From Streptomyces sp. SID12488 (GTDB lineage: Bacteria > Actinomycetota > Actinomycetes > Streptomycetales > Streptomycetaceae): 64,000 nucleotides of DNA. Made by a program: the position numbers and the translations under genes. The notes beneath the pieces are model-generated. The model did not search any database. It worked only from the letters and a program-made list of their open reading frames with translations, and was not told the DNA's origin. Of this stretch, positions 7,428-15,772 are shown in pieces. Each line of letters starts with the position of its first letter. The first letter of the stretch is position 1. The stretch is from contig NZ_JAAGLT010000029.1 in NCBI RefSeq assembly GCF_010548275.1, forward strand, positions 56,071 to 120,070, read 5' to 3'.

Positions 7428-9599
7428 TCACCCAATGCCGGGGATGAGGGAGATCAGCAGGTCGATGATCTTGATGCCGATGAAGGGGGCGACCAGGCCG
7501 CCGATGCCGTAGATCCCGAGGTTGCGGCGGAGCATCCGGTCCGCGCTCATCGGCTTGTACCGCACGCCCCGCAGCGCGAGCGGCACCAGCGCGATGATGA
7601 TCAGCGCGTTGAAGATGACGGCGGAGAGGATCGCGGAGTCGGGCGAGGACAGGTTCATGATGTTGAGCCTGTCGAGGCCCGGGTAGACGGCCGCGAACAG
7701 CGCCGGGATGATCGCGAAGTACTTCGCGACGTCGTTGGCGATGGAGAACGTCGTCAACGCGCCCCGAGTGATGAGGAGTTGCTTGCCGATCTCGACGATC
7801 TCGATCAGTTTCGTCGGGTTCGAGTCGAGGTCGACCATGTTGCCGGCCTCCTTCGCGGCCGACGTGCCCGTGTTCATCGCGACACCGACATCGGCCTGGG
7901 CGAGCGCGGGCGCGTCGTTCGTCCCGTCACCGGTCATCGCGACCAGCTTGCCGCCCGCCTGCTCCCGCTTGATGAGGGCCATCTTGTCCTCGGGGGTGGC
8001 CTCGGCGAGGAAGTCGTCGACGCCCGCCTCCTCGGCGATGGCCTTGGCGGTCAGCGGGTTGTCGCCCGTGATCATGACGGTCCTGATGCCCATGCGGCGC
8101 AGTTCGTCGAACCGCTCCCGCATGCCCTCCTTGACGACGTCCTTGAGGTGGATGACGCCCAACACCCTTGCCCCGTCGGTGTCTTCGACGGCCACGAGCA
8201 GCGGTGTGCCGCCCGCCCGGGAGATCCGGTCGGTGAGCGTTCCGGCGTCCTCGGACACCACACCCCCCTGCTCCTTCACCCAGGCGACGACCGATCCGGC
8301 GGCACCCTTGCGGATCTTCCTGCCGTCCACGTCCACGCCCGACATCCGGGTCTGGGCGGTGAAGGCGATCCACTCGGCACCGGCCAGCTCGCCCTGGTGG
8401 CGCTCGCGCAGCGCGTACCGCTCCTTCGCCAGCACGACGATGGACCGCCCCTCGGGCGTCTCGTCGGCCAGCGAGGACAGCTGGGCGGCGTCCGCGACCT
8501 CGGCCTCCGTCGCCCCCGCCACCGGCACGAACTCGGCGGCCTGGCGGTTGCCGAGCGTGATGGTGCCCGTCTTGTCCAGCAGCAGCGTGGAGACGTCACC
8601 GGCGGCCTCGACCGCCCGGCCGGACATCGCCAACACGTTCCTCTGCACCAGCCGGTCCATGCCCGCGATACCGATCGCGGAGAGCAGCGCGCCGATGGTG
8701 GTCGGGATGAGACAGACCAGCAGCGCCACCAGTACGACCATCGTCAGATGGGTGCCCGCGTAGTCCGCGAGCGGCGGCAGGGTCGCCACGGCCAGCAGGA
8801 AGACGATGGTCAGCGAGGCGAGCAGGATGTTCAGCGCGATCTCGTTCGGTGTCTTCTGCCGGGCCGCGCCCTCGACCAGAGCGATCATGCGGTCGATGAA
8901 GGTCTCGCCGGGCTTCGTCGTGATCTTGACGACGATCCGGTCGGACAGCACCTTCGTACCGCCGGTCACGGCCGACCGGTCGCCGCCCGACTCCCGGATG
9001 ACCGGCGCCGACTCCCCGGTGATGGCCGACTCGTCGACGGACGCCACACCCTCGACGACGTCACCGTCCCCCGGGATGATGTCGCCGGCCTCGCAGACGA
9101 CGCGGTCGCCGATGCGCAGCTCGGTACCGGGCACCTGCTCCTCGCCGTTCCCGTTCCCATCCCCGATGAGCCGCCGCGCGACCGTGTCGGTCTTGGCCTT
9201 CCTCAGCGTGTCCGCCTGGGCCTTGCCGCGGCCCTCGGCGACCGCCTCCGCCAGGTTGGCGAAGATCACGGTCAGCCAGAGCCAGGCGCTGATGGTCCAG
9301 CCGAACCAGTCGCCCGGGTCCTTGAAGGAGAAGACCGTCGTCAGCACGGACCCGACCAGCACCACGAACATCACGGGAGACTTGACCATCACCCGCGGGT
9401 CGAGCTTGCGGCAGGCGTCCGGCAGCGACCTCAGCAGCTGCCCGGGGTCGAAGAGGCCCGCGCCGACACGGCTCTCGGCGGGCTTGTGCCCGGTGGGTAC
9501 GTCGTTGTGCGGCGCCCGGGTCGGAGTGGCTGTGGACATCGCGTCCTCTTGCTCGGTTGCGTCAGTTGTTTCGGTTGCGCCAGTGGCTTCGGTCGTCAT
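7428..9599 (-). CDS. kdpB: KdpB, P-type ATPase subunit of the potassium pump
   Basis: A 723-aa P-type ATPase that energises high-affinity K+ import. The phosphorylation motif DKTGTIT places the aspartate at 342. TGES (actuator), MTGDGTNDAPAL (P domain) and several membrane helices are visible. The gene starts at an ATG overlapping the kdpA stop by 4 nt. The first 60 residues are Thr/Glu-rich and not part of the conserved fold; an internal ATG at residue 21 is an alternative start. An open frame extends far upstream inside kdpA but encodes nothing recognisable there. Confidence 0.96.
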   Translation of the reverse strand: MTTEATGATETTDATEQEDAMSTATPTRAPHNDVPTGHKPAESRVGAGLFDPGQLLRSLPDACRKLDPRVMVKSPVMFVVLVGSVLTTVFSFKDPGDWFGWTISAWLWLTVIFANLAEAVAEGRGKAQADTLRKAKTDTVARRLIGDGNGNGEEQVPGTELRIGDRVVCEAGDIIPGDGDVVEGVASVDESAITGESAPVIRESGGDRSAVTGGTKVLSDRIVVKITTKPGETFIDRMIALVEGAARQKTPNEIALNILLASLTIVFLLAVATLPPLADYAGTHLTMVVLVALLVCLIPTTIGALLSAIGIAGMDRLVQRNVLAMSGRAVEAAGDVSTLLLDKTGTITLGNRQAAEFVPVAGATEAEVADAAQLSSLADETPEGRSIVVLAKERYALRERHQGELAGAEWIAFTAQTRMSGVDVDGRKIRKGAAGSVVAWVKEQGGVVSEDAGTLTDRISRAGGTPLLVAVEDTDGARVLGVIHLKDVVKEGMRERFDELRRMGIRTVMITGDNPLTAKAIAEEAGVDDFLAEATPEDKMALIKREQAGGKLVAMTGDGTNDAPALAQADVGVAMNTGTSAAKEAGNMVDLDSNPTKLIEIVEIGKQLLITRGALTTFSIANDVAKYFAIIPALFAAVYPGLDRLNIMNLSSPDSAILSAVIFNALIIIALVPLALRGVRYKPMSADRMLRRNLGIYGIGGLVAPFIGIKIIDLLISLIPGIG

Positions 9600-11260
9600 G
9601 ACGCCAGCCCCTCGGCCAGCGGACCCAGCGCCAGCGCCGGGAAGTAGGTCAGACCGGTGATGATGAGGATCGCGCCCACCAGCAGACCCGTGAACAGGGG
9701 CTTCTCGGTCCGCAGAGTGCCCGCGGTGACCGGCACCGGCTGCTGCTCGGCCAGTGAACCGGCCAGCGCCAGGACGAACACCATCGGCAGGAAGCGGCCC
9801 AGGACCATGGCCAGCCCCAGCGTGGTGTTGAACCACTGGGTGTCCGCGTTCAGCCCGGCGAAGGCGGAGCCGTTGTTGTTCGACGCGGAGGTGTAGGCGT
9901 AGAGGATCTCGGAGAAGCCGTGCGCCCCGCTGTTGGTCATCGAGTTGCCGGGAGTCGGCAACGCCATGGCGGCGGCGGTGAAGACGAGCACCAGGGCCGG
10001 GGTGATGAGGATGTAGCAGGCCGCGAACTTGATCTCGCGGGTGCCGATCTTCTTGCCGAGGTACTCGGGCGTACGGCCGACCATGAGACCGGCGATGAAC
10101 ACCGCGATGACCGCCATGATCAGCATGCCGTAGAGGCCCGAGCCGGTGCCGCCGGGCGCGATCTCGCCCAGCATCATGCCGAGCATGGTGATGCCGCCGC
10201 CGAGCCCGGTGAACGAGGAGTGGAAGGAGTCCACCGCCCCCGTGGACGTCAGTGTGGTCGACACCGCGTAGATGGAGGAGGCTCCGACCCCGAACCGGGT
10301 CTCCTTGCCCTCCATCGCGCCCCCGGCGAGCTGGAGCGCCGGCCCGTGGTGGGCGAACTCGCTCCACATCATCAGGGCGACGAAGCCGACCCAGATGGTG
10401 GCCATGGTCGCGAGGATCGCGTAGCCCTGCCTGACCGAGCCGACCATGACCCCGAAGGTGCGGGTCAGCGCGAACGGGATCACCAGCAGCAGGAAGATCT
10501 GCAGCAGGTTGGTGAACGGCGTCGGGTTCTCGAAGGGGTGCGCGGAGTTGGCGTTGAAGTAGCCGCCGCCGTTGGTACCGATCTCCTTGATGGCCTCCTG
10601 CGAGGCGACAGCGCCCCCGTTCCACTGCTGCGACCCGCCCATGAACTGGCCGACCTCATGGATGCCGGAGAAGTTCTGGATGACGCCGCACGCGACCAGC
10701 ACGACCGCGACGACGACGGAGAACGGCAGCAGGATGCGTACGACACCACGCACCAGGTCGGACCAGAAGTTGCCCAACTCTCCGGTGCGTGAGCGGGCGA
10801 ACCCGCGTACGAGGGCCACCGCGACGGCGATGCCGACGGCGGCGGAGACGAAGTTCTGGACGGCGAGACCGGCGGTCTGCACGACGTGGCCCATGGCCTG
10901 CTCGCCGTAGTAGGACTGCCAGTTGGTGTTGGTCACGAAGGACACGGCCGTGTTGAACGCCTGGTCCGGGTCGATCGAGGAGAAGCCGAGCGAGCCGGGC
11001 AGGACGCCCTGGAGCCGCTGGAGCAGGTAGAGGAACAGGACACCCACGGCCGAGAACGCGAGGACACCGCGCAGGTACGCGGGCCAGCGCATCTCCGTGT
11101 CCGGGTTGGCGCCGATGCCCTTGTAGATCCACTTCTCGACGCGCCAGTGCCGGTCGGAGGAGTAGACCTTGGCCATGTAGTTGCCGAGGGGGACATGGGC
11201 GAGCGCCAGTGCCGCTATGAGGGCGAGCAGTTGGAGCACGCCGGCGAGTACGGGACCCAT
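9596..11260 (-). CDS. kdpA: KdpA, potassium-binding and -translocating subunit
   Basis: A 554-aa polytopic membrane protein related to the SKT/Trk channel superfamily, with about ten hydrophobic segments. The selectivity-filter repeats are visible, for example FVTNTNWQSYYGE, GTNGGGYFNANSAHPFENP and TSTGAVDSFHSSF. It forms the K+ path of KdpFABC. The ATG is 8 nt after the kdpF stop, and its own stop overlaps kdpB by 4 nt. Length matches the family. Confidence 0.96.
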   Translation of the reverse strand: MGPVLAGVLQLLALIAALALAHVPLGNYMAKVYSSDRHWRVEKWIYKGIGANPDTEMRWPAYLRGVLAFSAVGVLFLYLLQRLQGVLPGSLGFSSIDPDQAFNTAVSFVTNTNWQSYYGEQAMGHVVQTAGLAVQNFVSAAVGIAVAVALVRGFARSRTGELGNFWSDLVRGVVRILLPFSVVVAVVLVACGVIQNFSGIHEVGQFMGGSQQWNGGAVASQEAIKEIGTNGGGYFNANSAHPFENPTPFTNLLQIFLLLVIPFALTRTFGVMVGSVRQGYAILATMATIWVGFVALMMWSEFAHHGPALQLAGGAMEGKETRFGVGASSIYAVSTTLTSTGAVDSFHSSFTGLGGGITMLGMMLGEIAPGGTGSGLYGMLIMAVIAVFIAGLMVGRTPEYLGKKIGTREIKFAACYILITPALVLVFTAAAMALPTPGNSMTNSGAHGFSEILYAYTSASNNNGSAFAGLNADTQWFNTTLGLAMVLGRFLPMVFVLALAGSLAEQQPVPVTAGTLRTEKPLFTGLLVGAILIITGLTYFPALALGPLAEGLAS

Positions 11261-11268
11261 GACGTGGC

Positions 11269-11358
11269 TCAGAACCTCTCCGGGAAGATCAGGGCGAGGA
11301 CGAGATAGCCCAGCAGGGCGACGGCCACGACGAGGCCGACGATGTTCTCGGCGGTCAC
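11269..11358 (-). CDS. kdpF: KdpF, 29-aa stabilising subunit
   Basis: A 29-codon ORF reading VTAENIVGLVVAVALLGYLV then LALIFPERF: a single membrane helix ending in the PERF tail typical of KdpF. The small peptide packs between KdpA and KdpB and stabilises the complex. Its GTG overlaps the stop of the preceding 27-aa ORF by 4 nt (GTGA). Too short for routine ORF calling but unambiguous by sequence and position. Confidence 0.93.
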   Translation of the reverse strand: MTAENIVGLVVAVALLGYLVLALIFPERF

Positions 11359-11438
11359 AGCTTCGTCACCCCCTTGGCGGCGAGAGCCACCAGCGCGAAC
11401 ACCGCGATCGTGATGACGACGAAGGCCAGATCGGCCAT
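11355..11438 (-). CDS. 27-aa membrane peptide heading the kdp operon
   Basis: A 27-codon ORF encoding MADLAFVVITIAVFALVALA followed by AKGVTKL: one hydrophobic helix with a basic tail. The ATG has a clear AGGAG ribosome binding site 8 nt upstream and the stop overlaps kdpF by 4 nt, so it is translationally coupled to the kdp operon. I see no named family. It could be an extra accessory subunit of the pump, a regulatory micropeptide, or a leader whose translation feeds ribosomes into kdpF. Confidence 0.8.
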   Translation of the reverse strand: MADLAFVVITIAVFALVALAAKGVTKL

Positions 11439-11520
11439 CGCGAGCTCCTAGCGAGACGTGAGGTGTGGATCGGTTCGGACAGTCCGAGCAAAGCGCCTCC
11501 GTGGCGGGATCCGGCCCCCG

Positions 11521-11569
11521 TTGACGGCTCCCATACGGCCGCTCACCCGCTCTTGACGGAACCCATACG
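11521..11569. promoter_or_regulatory. Direct-repeat operator candidate between kdp and the surface-protein gene
   Basis: Two 17-bp copies, TTGACGGCTCCCATACG (11521-11537) and TTGACGGAACCCATACG (11553-11569), match at 15 of 17 positions and start 32 bp apart, about three helical turns, so both present the same face. A weaker copy lies at 11672-11688. The 290-nt divergent region 11439-11728 otherwise holds only the two start regions. A dimeric response regulator such as KdpE is the natural candidate binder; this is inferred from position and spacing. Confidence 0.5.
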
Positions 11570-11728
11570 CACCCGCGAGATCACCCCGGCGACGTCCGCC
11601 ACAACTCTGATGGCTCCGCCCGACCCGTCCGATAATCCACCTTTTCCTCCGAACGGGCCGATTCGATCTTCTTCACCGATCCCATACATAGCTCAATAGG
11701 GGTGTTCGCTCCACGAGACGAGGACACA

Positions 11729-14700
11729 GTGTTCAGAGCAGAACCCGGCGTCGGCGCCTCGCGCCGGCGCCCGCACGACGCTCCGCCGGGACGGCGGAGA
11801 CGGCTGGCCGGTCTTACCGGTCTGAGTCTTGCGCTGGTCGCGACCGGTTCACCGGCCGTCGCGGCCACCGGGCTCGGCCCGCTCGCCTCGACCGCGCGGG
11901 CCGCCGCCAACAGTGACGGCACCCTGACCGTGCGGGTCGTCACCGAGGTGGACGCGGACGGCGCGTACGACAGTGTGCTGGAGCCGGGCCTCGCCGGCGT
12001 CAAGGTCACCCTGACGGACGACGCCGGACAGGTCCGGACCGTGACGACCGCGGCCAACGGCACGGCCACCTTCGCGGCCACGACCGAACTCACCGGCGGC
12101 AAGTACCGCGTCCAGGTCACCAACCCGGCCCCCGCCAACCTCTCCCCCGCCGTCGCGGGCCTGGGCACGGGCGCCGACGTCATCCGCAGCAACGTCGGCT
12201 TCGTCGACGTCTCCGGCGGTACGAACGTCACGTACACCACCGGATTCTGGGATCCCAGCCTCTACTGCCAGGAGAACCCGACCCTGGTCACCTGCAACCT
12301 CACCAAGGGGGATGCCCCCGACACGCACAAGGGCCTGGTGTCCTTCGGCGGGGGCTTCACCGGTAACACCTACGGGGGTGTCACCCAGCTGACCGACAAC
12401 ACGAAGCAGCAGGCCGTGTTCGGCATCGGCGTGGACCGCACCGGCAACAAGTACATGGGAACCCTGGTCAAGCGGCACACGGCCTACGGTCCGGCGGGCG
12501 CCACCAACACGATCTACCGCCAGTTCGGCACCGCCAACGCTGTCGACACCTTCGTCACGCTGCCCGGCACACTCACCGCGCACGAGACCACCGACAACTG
12601 GCTGCACGACAACGCCGTCTACAGCAAGGTCGGCCGCGAGGGCATCGGTGACGTCGACGTCTCCGGCGACGGAAAGACGCTGTACGCGGTCAACCTCAAC
12701 GACTCCAAGTTGTACAGCGTGGCCATCACGGGCTCCGGCGACTCCGTCACGCCCGGCACGCAGACGTCGTACGACATCCCGAGGCCGCGGGCCTGTGTCG
12801 GCCAGTGGCACCCGTACGGCCTCGGTGTGCGCGGCAAGCGCGTCCTGGTCGGCGGGGTGTGTGGGGCGGAGACGACCGTCACCTCGGACCTCCAGTGGGG
12901 CGACCCGGGGCAACTGAGCTCGCACGTCTACGAGTTCACGAACGGCGCGTTCAGTGAGATCTTCACGCACGCGCTGGATTACCCGCGCGGGTGCGCCTAC
13001 CGGTTCCTCCCGTTGAACCCCGGCAACACCGACTACCGCTGCACCAAGCCGTCCACGGTCGGCCAGGTGATGAGCGGCGCATGGGAGGCCTGGAACGAGC
13101 GGGTACCGGGCACCGAGACGCACTCCTTCATCTCCGCCCCGCAGCCGATGCTGTCCAACATCGAGATCGCCGACAACGGCGACCTGGTACTCGGCTACCG
13201 CGACCGCTTCGGCGACATGACGGGGTCCAGCACCTACGCCTACAACAGCACGACCGAACGGCTGCTCACCGGTATCGCCGCCGGCGACGTGCTGCGCGCC
13301 TGCAAGTCCGGGACGACGTACACGCTGGAGAACAACGGCTCCTGCGGTTCGCTGAAAGGCAATCTTCCGGACAACACCGAGGGCCCGGGCGGCGGCGAGT
13401 TCTACGCCGACTCCACGGTCCTCAATGACGCGGTCCACGACCAGGTCGGCCAGGGCGCCACGGCACTCCAGCCGAACGGCGACAAGCTGTGGGGCACGGT
13501 CTACGACCCGATCAACGCCTACGAGCAGGGCGTCCGCAGCTGGACCGCGGACAGCGGCGCGGTCCAGGGCAACCTGATGGTCCAGGCGACCTGGGACAAC
13601 GACCTCGCCCAGCGCCAGAACCTGTTCGGCAAGGCCAACGGTCTCGCTGACCTGGAGCTCGTCTGCGACCAGGCGCCCGTCCAGATCGGCAACCGAGTCT
13701 GGTACGACTCGAACGGCAACGGCATCCAGGATCCGTCCGAGCCGCCCGTAGCGGGCGTCCGCGTCACGCTGACCCCGCCGACCGGGCCTGCGCTGACCAC
13801 CACGACCGACGCGAACGGCGAGTACTACCTGGGCACGGCGGACGGCCTGAAGCCGAACACGGCTTACACGGCCACCTTCGACTACAGCGGGATCAACCCG
13901 TCGACGCTGCCCGGCTCCCCGACCATGGCGGAGCTGAAGTGGACCCAGCAGGGTGCCGGTTCCGACCGTGCGCTCGACTCGAACGTCGACTCGGCGGGCC
14001 GGACCACGGTCACCGTCGGCGACCCCGGCAACGTCAACCACACGATCGACGCGGGGCTGGTCGGTTCGATCAACAAGCTGGGCGACTACGTCTGGTACGA
14101 CACCAACGGCAACGGCATCCAGGACCGGGGCGAGCCCGGCGCCAAGGACGTCACGGTCGAGCTGATCGACCCCGCCACCGGTGACGTGATCAAGACCACC
14201 AGGACGGACGCGGCCGGGAAGTACCTGTTCGCCGACCTGCCCGACGGGCGCTACAAGGTCTGCTTCCGCAGTCCGCGCGGCTACCTGTGGACCAGGCAGA
14301 ACGCGGGCGGGACGGGTGACGACTCGGTCGTCGATCCGACCGGCGGCTGCTCCCCGGTGGTCACCCTCGGCCCGGGCAACCACGAGGACCTCACCCTCGA
14401 CGCGGGCCTGGTCAAGGAGTTGGCGCTGACGGTCGTCAAGACCGACAAGAAGACCGACAAGCCGCTGCGCGGCGCGGTCTTCCAGCTGTGGTTCGACAGC
14501 AACGGCAAGACCGGCCTCCAGCGAAACGGCGCCAGCAAGGACCGGATGGCCGGCGACTGTGTCACCGGCCGGACGGGCAAGTGCTCCTTCGACGGCAACC
14601 GGATCGGGACGTACTACCTCGTGGAGAAGGACGTCCCCGAGGGCTACGTCCTGCCGGACAACCCGGTCTTCGGCCCCTACCGGCTGACCCTGGCCAACGG

Positions 14701-14773
14701 TACGGGCACCGAAGGGCTGATCGTGAAGATCGCCAACAAGCGCGGAGAGCCGTGCAAGGGCAAGAGGTGCTGA
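11729..14773 (+). CDS. Large secreted SdrD-B/SpaA-type surface protein
   Basis: About 1014 aa. The GTG at 11729 is preferred over the GTG at 11702 because GAGG lies 7 nt upstream. After an Arg-rich n-region, the hydrophobic LAGLTGLSLALVATGSPAVA is a signal peptide. A Cna-B-like domain (TLTVRVVTEVDADG) is followed by roughly 450 residues that look like a beta-propeller (YGLGVRGKRVLVGG and similar blades). Next come two SdrD-B domains marked by VWYDSNGNGIQDPSEPPVAG and VWYDTNGNGIQDRGEPGA, then a SpaA-type prealbumin domain (LTVVKTDKKTDKPLRGAVF). It ends EPCKGKRC with no LPxTG motif or terminal helix, so covalent wall anchoring is not evident; it may be released or held non-covalently. Probable roles are adhesion or surface structure. 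Confidence 0.85.
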   Translation: MFRAEPGVGASRRRPHDAPPGRRRRLAGLTGLSLALVATGSPAVAATGLGPLASTARAAANSDGTLTVRVVTEVDADGAYDSVLEPGLAGVKVTLTDDAGQVRTVTTAANGTATFAATTELTGGKYRVQVTNPAPANLSPAVAGLGTGADVIRSNVGFVDVSGGTNVTYTTGFWDPSLYCQENPTLVTCNLTKGDAPDTHKGLVSFGGGFTGNTYGGVTQLTDNTKQQAVFGIGVDRTGNKYMGTLVKRHTAYGPAGATNTIYRQFGTANAVDTFVTLPGTLTAHETTDNWLHDNAVYSKVGREGIGDVDVSGDGKTLYAVNLNDSKLYSVAITGSGDSVTPGTQTSYDIPRPRACVGQWHPYGLGVRGKRVLVGGVCGAETTVTSDLQWGDPGQLSSHVYEFTNGAFSEIFTHALDYPRGCAYRFLPLNPGNTDYRCTKPSTVGQVMSGAWEAWNERVPGTETHSFISAPQPMLSNIEIADNGDLVLGYRDRFGDMTGSSTYAYNSTTERLLTGIAAGDVLRACKSGTTYTLENNGSCGSLKGNLPDNTEGPGGGEFYADSTVLNDAVHDQVGQGATALQPNGDKLWGTVYDPINAYEQGVRSWTADSGAVQGNLMVQATWDNDLAQRQNLFGKANGLADLELVCDQAPVQIGNRVWYDSNGNGIQDPSEPPVAGVRVTLTPPTGPALTTTTDANGEYYLGTADGLKPNTAYTATFDYSGINPSTLPGSPTMAELKWTQQGAGSDRALDSNVDSAGRTTVTVGDPGNVNHTIDAGLVGSINKLGDYVWYDTNGNGIQDRGEPGAKDVTVELIDPATGDVIKTTRTDAAGKYLFADLPDGRYKVCFRSPRGYLWTRQNAGGTGDDSVVDPTGGCSPVVTLGPGNHEDLTLDAGLVKELALTVVKTDKKTDKPLRGAVFQLWFDSNGKTGLQRNGASKDRMAGDCVTGRTGKCSFDGNRIGTYYLVEKDVPEGYVLPDNPVFGPYRLTLANGTGTEGLIVKIANKRGEPCKGKRC

Positions 14774-14820
14774 CGCCCTGCCCAGTGGGGTGACGGCCGC
14801 GCACCCGGGAGGGTGACGCG

Positions 14821-14862
14821 GGGCGGGCCGCGTACCGGTGTCGACCGGTACGCGGCCCGCCC
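14821..14862 (+). terminator. Perfect 19-bp hairpin after the surface-protein gene
   Basis: GGGCGGGCCGCGTACCGGT (14821-14839) and its exact reverse complement (14844-14862) flank a 4-nt GTCG loop. It lies 48 nt past the stop codon and has no U-tract, as is usual for terminators in high-GC actinobacteria. Confidence 0.75.
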
Positions 14863-14879
14863 GCATGTAGAGACGTCCC

Positions 14880-15689
14880 ATGCGACGCATCAGGAGCGGC
14901 ACGACCGAGAAGACACCGAGGACGCCAAGGAAGCGAAGGGTACGGCGGGCCTGGTGGGCGGCGGGGATCCTCACGGCGGCGGCCTGCGCCGGCCTCCTCC
15001 TCACCGGCGGTGGCGATGCCGGCCCCCGGCCCCTCTCCGCCGACGAGGCCCAGCGCCTGGCCCTGGCCCGCTTCCGTACGTACCGGATCAGCCCTTCGGA
15101 GATCACCGTCCACACGGCGTCGGGTGACGGCACGGCCGTGGTGCGCGCCGTCGTCGACCACCGCAGACACCGGGCTGTCGGGTGGTACGAGGTGACGGGC
15201 GACGGACGCCCGAACGGCGGTCTGCTCGCCTGGGACCAGAGCGGGCTGGCGGTCGCCGACGGGTCCCCCACGGCTGCCGCCAAGGGTGCGCTGCGCGCGG
15301 CGGAGCGCCTGAAGCCGACGGCGTGGACGCGCCGCGCGTTCGGCGCCGCGCCGCTCGACACCGCCCTGAAACTGGCCCTGTCGCTGGGCGCCGACCGGCC
15401 CGACAACGCGCAGCTGCTCGCGCAGTCGGGGCCGTTGCGGTTGCGCGACGAGCGCGTGGACGGTCGGCGCTACGACGTCTTCTCGGGGCCGCGGCCCCGT
15501 CCGAACGCGTCCGCGTCCCCGGCCGGCCCTCGCCGCGACCGCTCTCCCCTGTCGTACTGGATCGACGAGGAGGGGGGTATGCGGCGCGTTCGGGTGGATC
15601 TCGGCGAGGGTCGGACTGTCACTCTGGATCTGGGTGGGGTTCGGGTGCGGGGGGTTGTTCTGCCGGGCGCGCCATGGGGGGAGCGGTGA
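14880..15689 (+). CDS. Membrane-anchored hypothetical protein
   Basis: A 269-aa protein with a basic N-terminus (about 14 Arg/Lys in the first 24 residues), one hydrophobic segment at about 25-42 (AWWAAGILTAAACAGLLL) and an extracytoplasmic remainder. No named domain is recognised. The C-terminal part YWIDEEGGMRRVRVDLG suggests a small beta domain. The AAAC stretch is a poor lipobox, so a signal anchor is more likely than lipidation. The ribosome binding site is weak. It is separated from the surface protein by a strong terminator and so is probably transcribed alone. Confidence 0.7.
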   Translation: MRRIRSGTTEKTPRTPRKRRVRRAWWAAGILTAAACAGLLLTGGGDAGPRPLSADEAQRLALARFRTYRISPSEITVHTASGDGTAVVRAVVDHRRHRAVGWYEVTGDGRPNGGLLAWDQSGLAVADGSPTAAAKGALRAAERLKPTAWTRRAFGAAPLDTALKLALSLGADRPDNAQLLAQSGPLRLRDERVDGRRYDVFSGPRPRPNASASPAGPRRDRSPLSYWIDEEGGMRRVRVDLGEGRTVTLDLGGVRVRGVVLPGAPWGER

Positions 15690-15704
15690 GGGTGGTGTGG
15701 CGGC

Positions 15705-15772
15705 TGCGGGTGCGTTGTGGCTTGTCGCGCCCACGCGGCGGAGCCGCACATCGATACAGCCCCGCGCCCCTT
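15705..15772. repeat. Dispersed intergenic repeat, copy 1
   Basis: This 68-bp element matches 31961-32029 with two substitutions and one indel. Both copies sit between convergent genes and contain the internal hairpin GCGGC-GGA-GCCGC. Here it fills the space between the membrane-anchored protein and the NosD-like gene and reaches the TAA of the latter. The placement suggests a bidirectional terminator or a mobile miniature element. Confidence 0.8.

Noticed and set aside
7428..10625. A 1065-codon reading of kdpB extended into kdpA
   Set aside because: Sequence upstream of the ATG at 9599 is Arg/His/Gly-rich out-of-frame kdpA; the ATGA overlap and family N-termini fix the start.
11521..11580. 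TTGACG boxes read as -35 elements of the surface-protein promoter
   Set aside because: No TANNNT hexamer occurs at 16-19 nt; the extended 17-bp identity fits a repeated protein-binding site better.
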